Assembly (NCBI GenBank): GCA_035295125.1
Contig: DATGJP010000108.1
Span: 1 to 64,000 of the forward strand
Direction of reading: 5' to 3'
Source: JAICMB01 sp035295125
GTDB taxonomy: Bacteria; Acidobacteriota; Terriglobia; Bryobacterales; Bryobacteraceae
DNA: 64,000 bases
Both the position numbers and the translations under genes were made by a program. Of the stretch, positions 1 to 8,703 are shown piece after piece; position 1 is the first letter of the stretch; each line of letters starts with the position of its first letter. Below the pieces are notes generated by a model. The model did not search any database, was not told where the DNA came from, and worked only from the letters and a program-made list of their open reading frames with translations.

Positions 1-223
<223 letters not shown>

Positions 224-275
224 GGTCCTGAGTTCTTAAAACTAATTGATGGTGATTGGTGGCTGCAAAAAAACC

Positions 276-351
<76 letters not shown>

Positions 352-365
352 CCGAAACGAAAACC

Positions 366-454
366 TGGTGGACAGGGAAGGATTCGAACCTTCGTACCTC
401 GCAAGGAGGGACAGATTTACAGTCTGTTGGCTTTAACCACTCACCCACCTGTCC
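366..454 (-). tRNA. tRNA-Tyr (anticodon GTA)
   Basis: On the minus strand the acceptor GGACAGG pairs with CCTGTCC, discriminator A and an encoded CCA. The anticodon loop contains CTGTAAA (GTA). A long variable arm (CCCTCCTTGCGAGG) marks it as a class II tRNA, as expected for bacterial tRNA-Tyr. It is the first member of the Tyr-Thr-tuf cluster, 14 nt upstream of tRNA-Thr. Confidence 0.97.
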
Positions 455-634
455 AGTACAACTTAAGAAAAACTGTCCTTGCGTGAAACGGGTAAGCGCT
501 TGCTCTTGACGCTGAATCCACCAGCCTTCACGCATCCGGGCTGTGGCGGACAAGAACACTCGCACACTACACCCTCTGAATTCGTTAGTTTAGCACGGGG
601 TTTGGGGGGTGCGCTACAGAGTTCACAACCTCTG

Positions 635-1789
635 TCATGTCTTGGGAAGGCTACGTAATTGCTTCTGGGCTAGCCGGCTCCACTGCGCCACGTAGCGGCG
701 GCGGAAGTGGGGTGCGGTTCGGGCGGCTTCGACGGCGCGGTTGTACATCTGGCGCGCTTCACCGAGCCGGCCCAATTGCTGCAGAGTGAAACCGTAGAAG
801 TAGAGTCCCTCCGGATCGTACTCGCGCCGCTCAACGTAGATCTGAAGCTTCTCGAGCGCGTCGTTGAACTGCTTCGCCGCGACATAGAGTTCGCCCAGCT
901 CGCGCAGAATCTCGCTCGAGCTGTGTTTCTCATTCTGATTGATCACGATCCGAAACTCGTCCAGTGCGTCCTGCAGGCGTCCTTGCGCGAGCGCAATGCG
1001 TCCGAGTTGGAAGTGCGCGTCCGTTTCCGCGTCATCGATCGCAATGGCGCTCTTGAACCGCTGAATCGCCTCCCCGTATTGCCGCCGCTGCTGGTAGATC
1101 AATCCAAGCTGATACTGTGCGTCGGCATCGTGCGGGTTGACGGCCGAAGCCTCGAGCATGCGGTAGAAGTGCTGCCGGCTGCGCAGTCCCGCGCCCAGGC
1201 CCGAAAACTCACCCCGCAGATAGTACAGCGCATAGAAAATGAGGAACGGCGAGGTGAGGAACCGCAAAATGAGACTCAATGGCGCCCAAATGAACGGCAA
1301 CAGGACAAGGGGAATCCAGGACAGGCTGACTACCAGGATTGCAATGCTGTTCTCGGTGCCGAAAACGGTGCGCACCGCAAAGAACACTAGCGCCAGGAAG
1401 TAGAAGGCGTCCAGGACTGCGATAGCGATCAGGACCGGGCCGGAGGCGGTACGTGTGGCCAGGAGCAAGGGCATCGTGGCGGCGCTCCAAGCCATCGCCG
1501 TACAGGTGAGTAAGGGACTATAATCGCGTTGAAAGACGACTCCCAATCCGCCCAGTCTCGCAAACAGATTCGTGAACAGCAGTGTGGCGGGAGCATAAAC
1601 CGCGGCCAACACCAGTAGGGGCGCAAGCGCAAAAGTGAATGTAATGCGCAACCCCAGGCTGAGTTGCAGTAACAGCGACATCACCACAACCGCTATGCTG
1701 GCGAACAGTAAACTGCCTTGATCGAGAATACTGCTCATGGCTGCCGCCGGTCGCCAAAAGAGGAGAAACAGCAGCCGGATATTCCGCAT
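635..1789 (-). CDS. Membrane protein with C-terminal TPR repeats
   Basis: Encodes 384 residues in two halves. Residues about 1-200 hold several hydrophobic segments and resemble Yip1-type multi-pass membrane domains. Residues about 205-380 form at least four tetratricopeptide repeats (for example DADAQYQLGLIYQQRRQYGE and AHFQLGRIALAQGRLQDALD), a scaffold for protein contacts. No enzymatic motif is visible. It is followed downstream by the tRNA/tuf cluster, but about 180 nt separates them, so co-transcription is unproven. Function is unknown; a membrane-anchored assembly or adaptor role is inference only. Confidence 0.8.
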   Translation of the reverse strand: MRNIRLLFLLFWRPAAAMSSILDQGSLLFASIAVVVMSLLLQLSLGLRITFTFALAPLLVLAAVYAPATLLFTNLFARLGGLGVVFQRDYSPLLTCTAMAWSAATMPLLLATRTASGPVLIAIAVLDAFYFLALVFFAVRTVFGTENSIAILVVSLSWIPLVLLPFIWAPLSLILRFLTSPFLIFYALYYLRGEFSGLGAGLRSRQHFYRMLEASAVNPHDADAQYQLGLIYQQRRQYGEAIQRFKSAIAIDDAETDAHFQLGRIALAQGRLQDALDEFRIVINQNEKHSSSEILRELGELYVAAKQFNDALEKLQIYVERREYDPEGLYFYGFTLQQLGRLGEARQMYNRAVEAARTAPHFRRRYVAQWSRLAQKQLRSLPKT

Positions 1790-1847
1790 TCACTCTCTAG
1801 CTTAGTGCGGAACGAACAGGAATTTGAGCGCCGGCGTTAACGCAATG

Positions 1848-2309
1848 TTAATAGGCGGCGGCGAGGGCGAGCCGCGAAAGATCGAATGAAGGGGCGCGGT
1901 CGCGGTGCGAGTGACGGGATGCCGCCGTGAGCACCCGGTTCACTTCGATGGAATCGAACGGTTTTGCCAGGACATCGTAGGCACCCAAATTGAGCGCCTC
2001 CGCCCAAAGCTGCTCGTCGGCGATTCTGGACGTGACCACGAGGAGCGGCGGATCGGAAAGCAGTTTGAGATTCTCCAGCATCTCCTTCCACGTTTCAGGC
2101 CGTGTATCGCAGTCACAGACAATCACGGAAATTTCCGGGTCGCGTCTCAACTGCCGCAAGGCGAACAGGAGTGACGGTGCTTGTTGGAGATGCCATTCCG
2201 GCATGTTAAGGATCTGATGCAGGACAGCGTGGTCGTCATCTGAGGAGCTAACAACCAACACCCTTGTCGCAGTGGGTGCATCCGTTCTAGTTCGAGTCGT
2301 CCGTGGCAT
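1848..2309 (-). CDS. Receiver-domain protein (stand-alone response regulator-like)
   Basis: A 153-residue protein with one CheY-like receiver domain at about 15-135 and no output domain. The acidic patch (D24-D26), the likely phosphoacceptor D66 in VIVCDCD, the switch T93 in VVTSR and K116 in VLAKPF are all in place. No histidine kinase is nearby. It is clearly related to the protein at 61318-61752: both share WKE(M/L)L, then (S)xPP, then ADExLWAEAL, G-A-(Y/F)-DVL. The latter has lost the phosphorylation residues. The start is the ATG at 2309. Precise role unknown. Confidence 0.75.
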   Translation of the reverse strand: MPRTTRTRTDAPTATRVLVVSSSDDDHAVLHQILNMPEWHLQQAPSLLFALRQLRRDPEISVIVCDCDTRPETWKEMLENLKLLSDPPLLVVTSRIADEQLWAEALNLGAYDVLAKPFDSIEVNRVLTAASRHSHRDRAPSFDLSRLALAAAY

Positions 2310-2511
2310 ATACCTCTCCAGGGAGCATTATCAGGTGGATGATTGCGCCAAACTCACAGAGAAAGGCACTAGAAGCGACTTTTCTCAACGATAAATCTGA
2401 AGTTAAAAAAAGTCAATCCGGTAAGTTCTCTAGGGTGACGATCAATGAAACCGGCTTGGCGCAAGGGTATCGTCCTATGCTCCGGCGGTTTGGCGTAGAA
2501 TTTGAATTGCG

Positions 2512-3672
2512 ATGAAATCCCGGTTTATTCAACTCGCATTGTTCGTGGTTACGGCTGTTTGCGCCCAGCCCCAGCCTCCACGACCGCCCCAGCCCCCAGC
2601 CTTTGTTTCTCCCGATGTTCTTCCGGACCATCACATCACGTTCCGCATCCACGCCCCGCAAGCCGACAAGGTTGTTCTCACCGCCACGGACATTCCCGGA
2701 AACTCCCAGGGAATACCCTTAACCAAAGGTGAAGACGGCGTCTGGGAAGTCACCATCGGCCCACTCGACCCGGGAGCATACCGCTATAACTTCGACGTAA
2801 ACGGCGTTGCTACCATCGACCCCCGCAATCCGTCCATCAGCGAATCGAATAACAACGTCTGGAGCCTGGTCTATGTGCCCGGCGCCGACTTCATGGACAC
2901 CGGGAAGGTTCCTCACGGAGCTGTCGCGGCCGTAACTTACTACTCCACCGCCCTCCAGAAATTCCGCCGGATGCATGTCTACACGCCTCCAGGGTACGAA
3001 CTCGGCAAGGACAAGTACCCGGTGTTTTACCTGCTTCACGGCGCGGGCGATTGCGACGAGGCGTGGACCTCCGTTGGCCGCGCGGGATTTATCCTCGACA
3101 ATCTACTAGCCAATAAGAAGGCCAGGCCGATGATCGTCGTGATGCCGGCCGGCCATACGCGCAGTGGTTTCGGCGTCAGAAACCCGCCGGATGAGTTTGA
3201 GAACGATTTCCTGACTGACATCATGCCGTATGTCGAAAAGAACTACCGTGTCCTGACTGACCGGCAGCATCGTGCCATAGCAGGGCTGTCGATGGGCGGC
3301 GGCCAAACCCTGAATATTGCCATCCCGCATCTCGATAAATTCGCGTACATCGGCGTATTCAGTTCGGGCCTGTTTGGCCCCTCCGGACCTCGGCCCGCGG
3401 GTGCTGCAACCGGCGCGGCTGCCGCTCCAGCCGTCCCTTCCTGGGAGGACACGCACCGCGACGCACTGGATAATGCCGCCTGGAAGAAGGGGCTGAAGGT
3501 GTTTTGGTTCAGCACCGGCAAGGACGACTTCCTGCTTCCGACAACCAAGGCGACGGTCGAGATGTTCAACCAGCACGGCTTCCACGCCGAATTCGATGAA
3601 AGCTCCGGCGCTCACACCTGGATCAATTGGCGCAATTATTTGAACGCGTTCGCGCCACGATTGTTCCAGTAA
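2512..3672 (+). CDS. Exported esterase with N-terminal early-set domain (esterase D/CE1 type)
   Basis: A 386-residue secreted hydrolase. A signal peptide (MKSRFIQLALFVVTAVCAQP) is followed by an immunoglobulin-like CBM48/E-set domain at about 30-115, which often precedes esterases of this group. The alpha/beta hydrolase domain follows, with the nucleophile elbow GLSMGG near residue 260 and likely Asp (about 341) and His (SGAHTW, about 369). The family includes feruloyl, acetyl-xylan and enterochelin esterases, so the substrate could be a plant polysaccharide ester or a siderophore ester. The C-terminal half carries an Ala/Pro-rich insertion near 300. It appears monocistronic. Confidence 0.85.
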   Translation: MKSRFIQLALFVVTAVCAQPQPPRPPQPPAFVSPDVLPDHHITFRIHAPQADKVVLTATDIPGNSQGIPLTKGEDGVWEVTIGPLDPGAYRYNFDVNGVATIDPRNPSISESNNNVWSLVYVPGADFMDTGKVPHGAVAAVTYYSTALQKFRRMHVYTPPGYELGKDKYPVFYLLHGAGDCDEAWTSVGRAGFILDNLLANKKARPMIVVMPAGHTRSGFGVRNPPDEFENDFLTDIMPYVEKNYRVLTDRQHRAIAGLSMGGGQTLNIAIPHLDKFAYIGVFSSGLFGPSGPRPAGAATGAAAAPAVPSWEDTHRDALDNAAWKKGLKVFWFSTGKDDFLLPTTKATVEMFNQHGFHAEFDESSGAHTWINWRNYLNAFAPRLFQ

Positions 3673-3676
3673 GAAC

Positions 3677-3702
3677 CTCCAATACGCTCCTCCAATACGC
3701 TC
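3677..3702. repeat. 13-bp tandem repeat, two copies
   Basis: CTCCAATACGCTC occurs twice head to tail just after the esterase stop codon. It is a short slippage-type duplication in the 79-nt intergenic gap; no function is evident. Confidence 0.8.
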
Positions 3703-3751
3703 TTGCTTCTCGCGAATGTTTCGACTATCCTGATTCAGCGTTCCTCGCGAT

Positions 3752-5401
3752 ATGCTCCGCGTCTGGCTCGTTTGCTCAATCTTCGGATGCGCGGTGGCGC
3801 AACCGTTGATCTACAACCGCTCGATTCTTAATTCCGCCAGCTTCATGCCCAACACCCTCCCGGGCGGCGCCATTGCCCTTGGATCGATCTTCACCATTTC
3901 GGGCGCGCGCCTGGGTCCGGACGATGCACAACAAGCGACCGACTATCCCTACGACACATCCCTCGCCAACGTATCGGTGATCGTCATCAAAGGCTCAACG
4001 ACCGTCAATGCCATCCCCATCTACGTCAGCAGCTCGCAGATCAATGCCATCATGCCATCCAACGCGCCGGTCGGCGTGGCATCCGTCCGGGTTCTTGTCG
4101 GGAACGCGCGCAGCAATCCAATGACGGTGCGCATCGCCAACAGCGCTTTCGGCATCTACACCGCAACCGGCCAAGGAGTGGGACCCGGAAATATCCTTTC
4201 CGATTCGGATTCGGCGACGCTCAACTCAATTGCTGCACCGGCGCTACCGGGCGACGCCATGGTCCTTTCCGGCACCGGTCTGGGGCCTGTTGACGGCGGC
4301 GATAACGTTCCGCCCGATGGCAGCTCGAGTTTGCCGACCCAGGTTGAGGTGTTCGTAGGTGGCCTACCCGCGGACATCTCCTACAGCGGTCGCGCCGCCG
4401 GGAACGCCGGAGTGGATCAGATCAACTTCACCGTGCCCGACTCGGCTCCATCCGGCTGCTATGTGCCTGTCTTCGTGCGTACGCAAGGGAGCACGGTCAG
4501 CAATGTGGTCACGATGGCAATCGCCGGGTCGGATGGCAACTGCTATAACTCGCAGGACGCGCTGACCTCCACGATGGTGAATGGTGGGAGAATTGGCGGC
4601 TTCGTTGCAGTCCGCGGCACCACGCACCAGGATGTAGGCGTTCGCGCGCCAATTGACGTTACCGCCGACTACCATGCATCGGCGGCCTACCAGGTGGAGG
4701 GCTCGACTTCCGCATTCAATCCGCTCAGCTCCTACCCGCCTCCGGGAACCTGCACTTCGTACAGCATCAAGCGCGACCTGCTGGTCGGCGACCCTGTCCC
4801 GCTCGCGACCGCCCCCGCTCAGGCCCTCGATCTCGGGCCGCTGTTCACGCTGTCGGGACCAAACGGCATGCGCACGCTGACGGAGTTGCTGGCAGGCAGC
4901 CGGGTCGGATTCCTGGGCAGTTCCCTTAGCAACAACATGCTGCGCAACACGCTCTTCCTCGATCCGGGTGACTATACCGTGACGAGCCTCGGCGGCAACG
5001 ACGTTGGCGCATTTTCGGTCACTATGAGCGTCCCCGAGCCTTTGACCTGGACCAACAGAGACCAGGTCACCGTCATCGACCGCACGCAGCCCCTCACCTT
5101 GACCTGGAGCGGCGGCGACTCCAACCAACTGGTTGCGATTCTCGGCTTCGGAGTTGATCTGCCGAACAATGCGAGCACGGTTTTTGCGTGTTTGGCGCCG
5201 CAGGGCGTCGGAAGCTTTACGGTTCCCCCGATGGTGATGTCGAATATGCCGGCCGCGCATACGAACCCTCTACAGTCAAAAGGCGTTGTCTACCTTGTCA
5301 GCGTTCCATTATCGGCGGCGGCCAATCTGAATGCCGGCGGCCTCGATTTCGGCGTGGCGCTGTTCACTTATTTCAACGGCAAGACGGTGGTCTTCCAGTG
5401 A
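3752..5401 (+). CDS. Secreted TIGR03437-type protein (Solibacter-specific family)
   Basis: A 549-residue exported protein with signal peptide MLRVWLVCSIFGCAVAQ. Residues about 20-260 form two all-beta IPT/TIG-like modules of the Solibacter TIGR03437 kind: the opening IYNRSILNSASFMP, the middle FTISGARLGP and VSSSQINAIMPSNAPVG, then SGTGLGPVDGG, GGLPADISYSGRAAG and VDQINFTVPDSAP. The C-terminal half (about 270-549) is an unrecognised beta-rich region. Members of this family are numerous, secreted and functionally uncharacterised in Bryobacterales; cell-surface or matrix roles are suspected. It stands first in a run of three genes with gaps of about 10 nt. Confidence 0.85.
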   Translation: MLRVWLVCSIFGCAVAQPLIYNRSILNSASFMPNTLPGGAIALGSIFTISGARLGPDDAQQATDYPYDTSLANVSVIVIKGSTTVNAIPIYVSSSQINAIMPSNAPVGVASVRVLVGNARSNPMTVRIANSAFGIYTATGQGVGPGNILSDSDSATLNSIAAPALPGDAMVLSGTGLGPVDGGDNVPPDGSSSLPTQVEVFVGGLPADISYSGRAAGNAGVDQINFTVPDSAPSGCYVPVFVRTQGSTVSNVVTMAIAGSDGNCYNSQDALTSTMVNGGRIGGFVAVRGTTHQDVGVRAPIDVTADYHASAAYQVEGSTSAFNPLSSYPPPGTCTSYSIKRDLLVGDPVPLATAPAQALDLGPLFTLSGPNGMRTLTELLAGSRVGFLGSSLSNNMLRNTLFLDPGDYTVTSLGGNDVGAFSVTMSVPEPLTWTNRDQVTVIDRTQPLTLTWSGGDSNQLVAILGFGVDLPNNASTVFACLAPQGVGSFTVPPMVMSNMPAAHTNPLQSKGVVYLVSVPLSAAANLNAGGLDFGVALFTYFNGKTVVFQ

Positions 5402-5411
5402 GGAAGCCGCG

Positions 5412-6611
5412 ATGAAAATCATTCACGGACTTCTATTCGTTGCGATTCTTGTGTTCGTTGCGGGCTGCCAGGAGTGCGATAGCTGCGAGCCGACCCCGCT
5501 CGGCTTCAGTTTCGTGACTTGTGTGGGGAACACTCCTGTCGAGGTCGATGTCACCTTCCTTGGCATTCTGACGTTCCCCAACCCGGCCGGCAACTGGGAT
5601 TGTTCGCACAACGGCTCGCTCGGTCAGCCGGATTCCCAGGCGGCGGTGATTCCGTTCTTTGTTCCCTTTTCTTCGCCGGCGGGCGCATCGGCCAGTAACA
5701 GCCGGCCCGGCACTGCCCAGACGACGGCGGCGCCCTCTGCGCCCGCTGTATCCTATCTTCCGCCGCAGGTTCTCCCTCTGCCGTTTATGGCGATCCGCTC
5801 GACCTCTGATCCGGCCCCCCGTAACACGTGCGATCCCGCTACATCACCCGATCTTTTGCGAGTCAATCACCCCAACGGACTCGTTGATCGCATCTCGACG
5901 TGTCCTTACGCGACCGTGGCGCACATTCCGGTCGTGTCCCGGCCGCTTCAGATCGCCACCACTCCTGATGGAAGAACCGCACTGGTCACCAGCTTTGACA
6001 ACGCGGTGAACTTTATCGACCTCCCCAGTAATAAGGTCACTTTCACGTTGAAGACGGATTTCACCGTCAATCCCGATGGCGTCGCCATCACTCCCGATGG
6101 GACACGCGCCTACATCACCAGCTTTAATCCGGACAATCCCGTTGTGCAGGTGATCGATATCGCTTCGCGCACCATCATCGCCTCGATTCCGGTGACAAGC
6201 TATCCGCAGGGCATTTTTATGACGCCCGATGGCACGCAAGCTTACGTGACGTTCCCGCTCGGCGGGGCGGTCTACATCATCGACACGTTGACGAATACGG
6301 TCGCCAACACGCTCGGCATCCAGGCGCCGGTAGCCGTCGCATTCAACTCCACTGGTTCGCGCGCCTACATCACGAGCAACACGTCGGGCGGACAGGTTCA
6401 GGTATTGGAGACGACCCGGTATCAGATCGTCCAGACCTACCAGGTGGGCCTCGGGCCCGTCGATGCCGCTGTCGCATATGGCGATCGTTACGTCGTTGTA
6501 AATAATCACGACGGCAACTCGATCTCGGTGATCGATACCTACAACGACCAGGTCAAAACCGTCGCGACGCCCGGTACCGCCCCTTTGGGAATCTCGTTTA
6601 TCAAGCAGTAG
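5412..6611 (+). CDS. YVTN-type beta-propeller lipoprotein
   Basis: Encodes 399 residues. The ATG at 5412 is chosen because it is preceded by GAGGAAG and opens a lipoprotein signal (MKIIHGLLFVAILVFVAGC, lipobox VAGC with the +1 Cys); an earlier in-frame start at 5331 lies inside the previous gene. A low-complexity Pro/Ser/Ala linker (about 80-140) leads into a beta-propeller of YVTN/NHL-like blades, each with TPDG(T/R)xAxVT and VxxIDxxxxxV motifs (for example TPDGTRAYITSFN, TPDGTQAYVTFP). The family is surface-exposed and used for protein or ligand binding. Probably in the same transcript as its neighbours. Confidence 0.85.
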   Translation: MKIIHGLLFVAILVFVAGCQECDSCEPTPLGFSFVTCVGNTPVEVDVTFLGILTFPNPAGNWDCSHNGSLGQPDSQAAVIPFFVPFSSPAGASASNSRPGTAQTTAAPSAPAVSYLPPQVLPLPFMAIRSTSDPAPRNTCDPATSPDLLRVNHPNGLVDRISTCPYATVAHIPVVSRPLQIATTPDGRTALVTSFDNAVNFIDLPSNKVTFTLKTDFTVNPDGVAITPDGTRAYITSFNPDNPVVQVIDIASRTIIASIPVTSYPQGIFMTPDGTQAYVTFPLGGAVYIIDTLTNTVANTLGIQAPVAVAFNSTGSRAYITSNTSGGQVQVLETTRYQIVQTYQVGLGPVDAAVAYGDRYVVVNNHDGNSISVIDTYNDQVKTVATPGTAPLGISFIKQ

Positions 6612-6620
6612 GACGAAGCG

Positions 6621-7412
6621 ATGATTCCCTATTTTCCGCAGCCTGTGTTGGTGATCGCCGGCCGCTTCACGATCTACGCCTTCAGCGTTATGGTGATTGT
6701 GGCGATCGTGGTGGGCCGCTGGACAATCCTGCGCCGGTCGCAACGCCACGGCGTTGATGTGGAAGGCATGTCGCGCCTGTGTGTCTGGATTCTGCTCAGC
6801 GGATTCTTCTGCGCTCACGCGGCCAAGACGATTCTGTCAGACATTCCCGCTTTCTTCGCCGATCCGCTCGAGATCGTGCGCTTGAAGGGTGGAATCGCGT
6901 CGCTCGGGGGTCTTGCGGGAGGATTATTGGGAGCCATCATCTGGTGCCGCCTGCATCGCCTTTCTAATTTCGAAACCCTGCGACGCCTGGATATTATTGC
7001 CTTCGCACTGCCTGGCGCCTGGATTTTCGGCCGGCTGGGCTGTTCGCTGGCACACGATCATCCGGGCATCCCAACCACCAGTTGGATCGGCGTTCGATTC
7101 CCTCAGGGCACACGGTATGACCTGGGCATTATCGAGTTTCTGTTTCTGATCGCATTCACCGCGATGTTCTATTGGCTCGATCGTAAGCCGCGTCCGGTCG
7201 GTTTCTTCTTCGGTATGTATGGCGTGGTGTATGGAGCCTTTCGAATCTGGCTCGACACGCTGCACATCCAGCCATTGCGGTTCTTAGGTGGGGCGACGGC
7301 TTGTTTGATTGGGCTGGCGGGCTGGGCGGCGATGTGGTGGTTTTCGAGGATCAAAGCGTCCGGCGCCACGCATCCAGTGCCCGCACAATCACTCCGTCCA
7401 GCCATGGAGTGA
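6621..7412 (+). CDS. Lgt-like prolipoprotein diacylglyceryl transferase family protein
   Basis: A 263-residue multi-pass membrane protein of the Lgt family, which transfers diacylglycerol to the lipobox Cys. Recognisable blocks are KGGIASLGGLAGG, GRLGCSLAHDHPG (Lgt has GRxGNF) and GMYGVVYGAFR near the C-terminus with the conserved Arg. It departs from Lgt: the His of the S-x-HGG block is Leu, the GRxGN Asn is Cys, and the R-x-PSQLYE block reads RYDLGIIEF. It follows a lipoprotein gene by 9 nt, hinting at a matched pair, but it may be a divergent paralogue rather than the housekeeping enzyme. Its last 62 nt overlap the convergent Fic gene. Confidence 0.75.
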   Translation: MIPYFPQPVLVIAGRFTIYAFSVMVIVAIVVGRWTILRRSQRHGVDVEGMSRLCVWILLSGFFCAHAAKTILSDIPAFFADPLEIVRLKGGIASLGGLAGGLLGAIIWCRLHRLSNFETLRRLDIIAFALPGAWIFGRLGCSLAHDHPGIPTTSWIGVRFPQGTRYDLGIIEFLFLIAFTAMFYWLDRKPRPVGFFFGMYGVVYGAFRIWLDTLHIQPLRFLGGATACLIGLAGWAAMWWFSRIKASGATHPVPAQSLRPAME

Positions 7413-8700
7413 AGCGGGCTTTCGCTTTCTTAACGTCTTCCTCGTAATTGATCTGAAACGAACTTCTATCGATGGGTATTCTTTGGTTCTCATCGATCAC
7501 TAAAGTCGCCGTAACTCCGATCATGCCAATGAAGCGCTGACCAATCTGGTGAAAGAAGATCACGAGTTCGTCGGGTCGGCCGGCGTTTAGAACGAGGCCT
7601 GCCGTGGCATCGCTCTCAGTCACGCCAAACTTATAACTGCGTCGGAGACTGCCAATTTCGTTCGTAAGGTCCTGTCCCACCTCTCGCAGACATTCTGTCG
7701 CGACTCCCAGGAGCACCCCAGCGTTTTCCTTGGCGCGGATCCAACTGGGGGGAATATTTTCTTTCTGAAGGAGCCGATGGCGCACTGCCAGCACAGCGTC
7801 ATGCGTCGAAGCGACGGGGCCGCCATCATAGGCGATCTCGCTCGCTGCGATCAGTGTGGTGCGTTGAGATTCGACAAATAGCGCGATCAGCGGCCGTAAA
7901 TTGCCCGCGTCCGCTTTCCCCAACGAGTCAATATACCTGGCGCGGTCGGCGCGACGGATAACGAGTGGAAACCACCCGTCCCTGATAAATACCAGGCTGG
8001 CGATCGCCCGAGCCACCCGGCCATTCCCATCCGCGAAAGGATGGATCTCCGTGAACCGGTGGTGCAGCCATGCCGCCTCCACCTCCACGGGTACTCCTCT
8101 CGATTGATGTTCGCCGTGCATGCGGATGAGCTCGTTCATTTCCGATGCGACGTGCTCAGGCGGACAATACTCATGAATCGTTCCGTCAGGGCGCGCCGGA
8201 CTGTTCGGCTCCGACTTGTATTGCTCCTTCTCAAGCCGCCTTTCATACAACCATCCGGACTGATCCACACTGGCATGAACATTCAAATCGCGGAGTAAGG
8301 CAGCGTGGAGTTCTGTGATATAGCCTGTGGAGAGCCGTCGCCTGTCCGCGACAAAATCAAACATCGCCTCCAACGCGACGTAATGATCCTGAATCAGACG
8401 CGCGACTAATGTCGGGTCTCTGTTGGTCGCGCCCGTCGGAATCAGCCCGGCATTGATCCCTCGTTCGATGAGAGTTGTGGTTACGTCCCCGTCCAGGGTG
8501 TAAAGATCTTCAATAATCCCGGTCTCGATGGCCCATTCACGGCGAAGGCGATGCTCAAATTCGACCAAAACCTGCCGTTCTTCGAGCTCCGTCTTTTGAA
8601 TTCGCCAGACCCGGCCAAGAGCCTCGAGTTCGCCGTCGGTCAGTGACTGTGAATTGCCGTCCAGATCCCTGATCGGGTGCCATTTGTATCCGGCCGCCAC
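7351..8700 (-). CDS. Fic-domain protein (predicted AMPylase/nucleotidyltransferase)
   Basis: A 449-residue Fic protein, a family that transfers AMP (or related groups) to target hydroxyls. The catalytic loop HPFADGNGRVAR (about residues 213-224) is complete. Near the N-terminus, AIETGIIEDLYTL matches the autoinhibitory helix (S/T)xxxE(G/N) except that D follows the Glu, so a self-inhibited class II/III-like enzyme is likely. The start is a GTG 3 nt after the rapZ stop, indicating translational coupling. The C-terminal 200 residues are unrecognised. The target is unknown; the gene end overlaps the convergent Lgt-like gene. Confidence 0.85.
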   Translation of the reverse strand: MAAGYKWHPIRDLDGNSQSLTDGELEALGRVWRIQKTELEERQVLVEFEHRLRREWAIETGIIEDLYTLDGDVTTTLIERGINAGLIPTGATNRDPTLVARLIQDHYVALEAMFDFVADRRRLSTGYITELHAALLRDLNVHASVDQSGWLYERRLEKEQYKSEPNSPARPDGTIHEYCPPEHVASEMNELIRMHGEHQSRGVPVEVEAAWLHHRFTEIHPFADGNGRVARAIASLVFIRDGWFPLVIRRADRARYIDSLGKADAGNLRPLIALFVESQRTTLIAASEIAYDGGPVASTHDAVLAVRHRLLQKENIPPSWIRAKENAGVLLGVATECLREVGQDLTNEIGSLRRSYKFGVTESDATAGLVLNAGRPDELVIFFHQIGQRFIGMIGVTATLVIDENQRIPIDRSSFQINYEEDVKKAKARFTPWLDGVIVRALDAWRRTL

Positions 8701-8703
8701 TCG

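Noticed and set aside
455..634. Further tRNA upstream of tRNA-Tyr
   Set aside because: No cloverleaf could be formed; only leader sequence is apparent.
5331..5411. Upstream start for the beta-propeller lipoprotein
   Set aside because: It lies inside the previous gene and would bury the lipoprotein signal; 5412 has a ribosome binding site.
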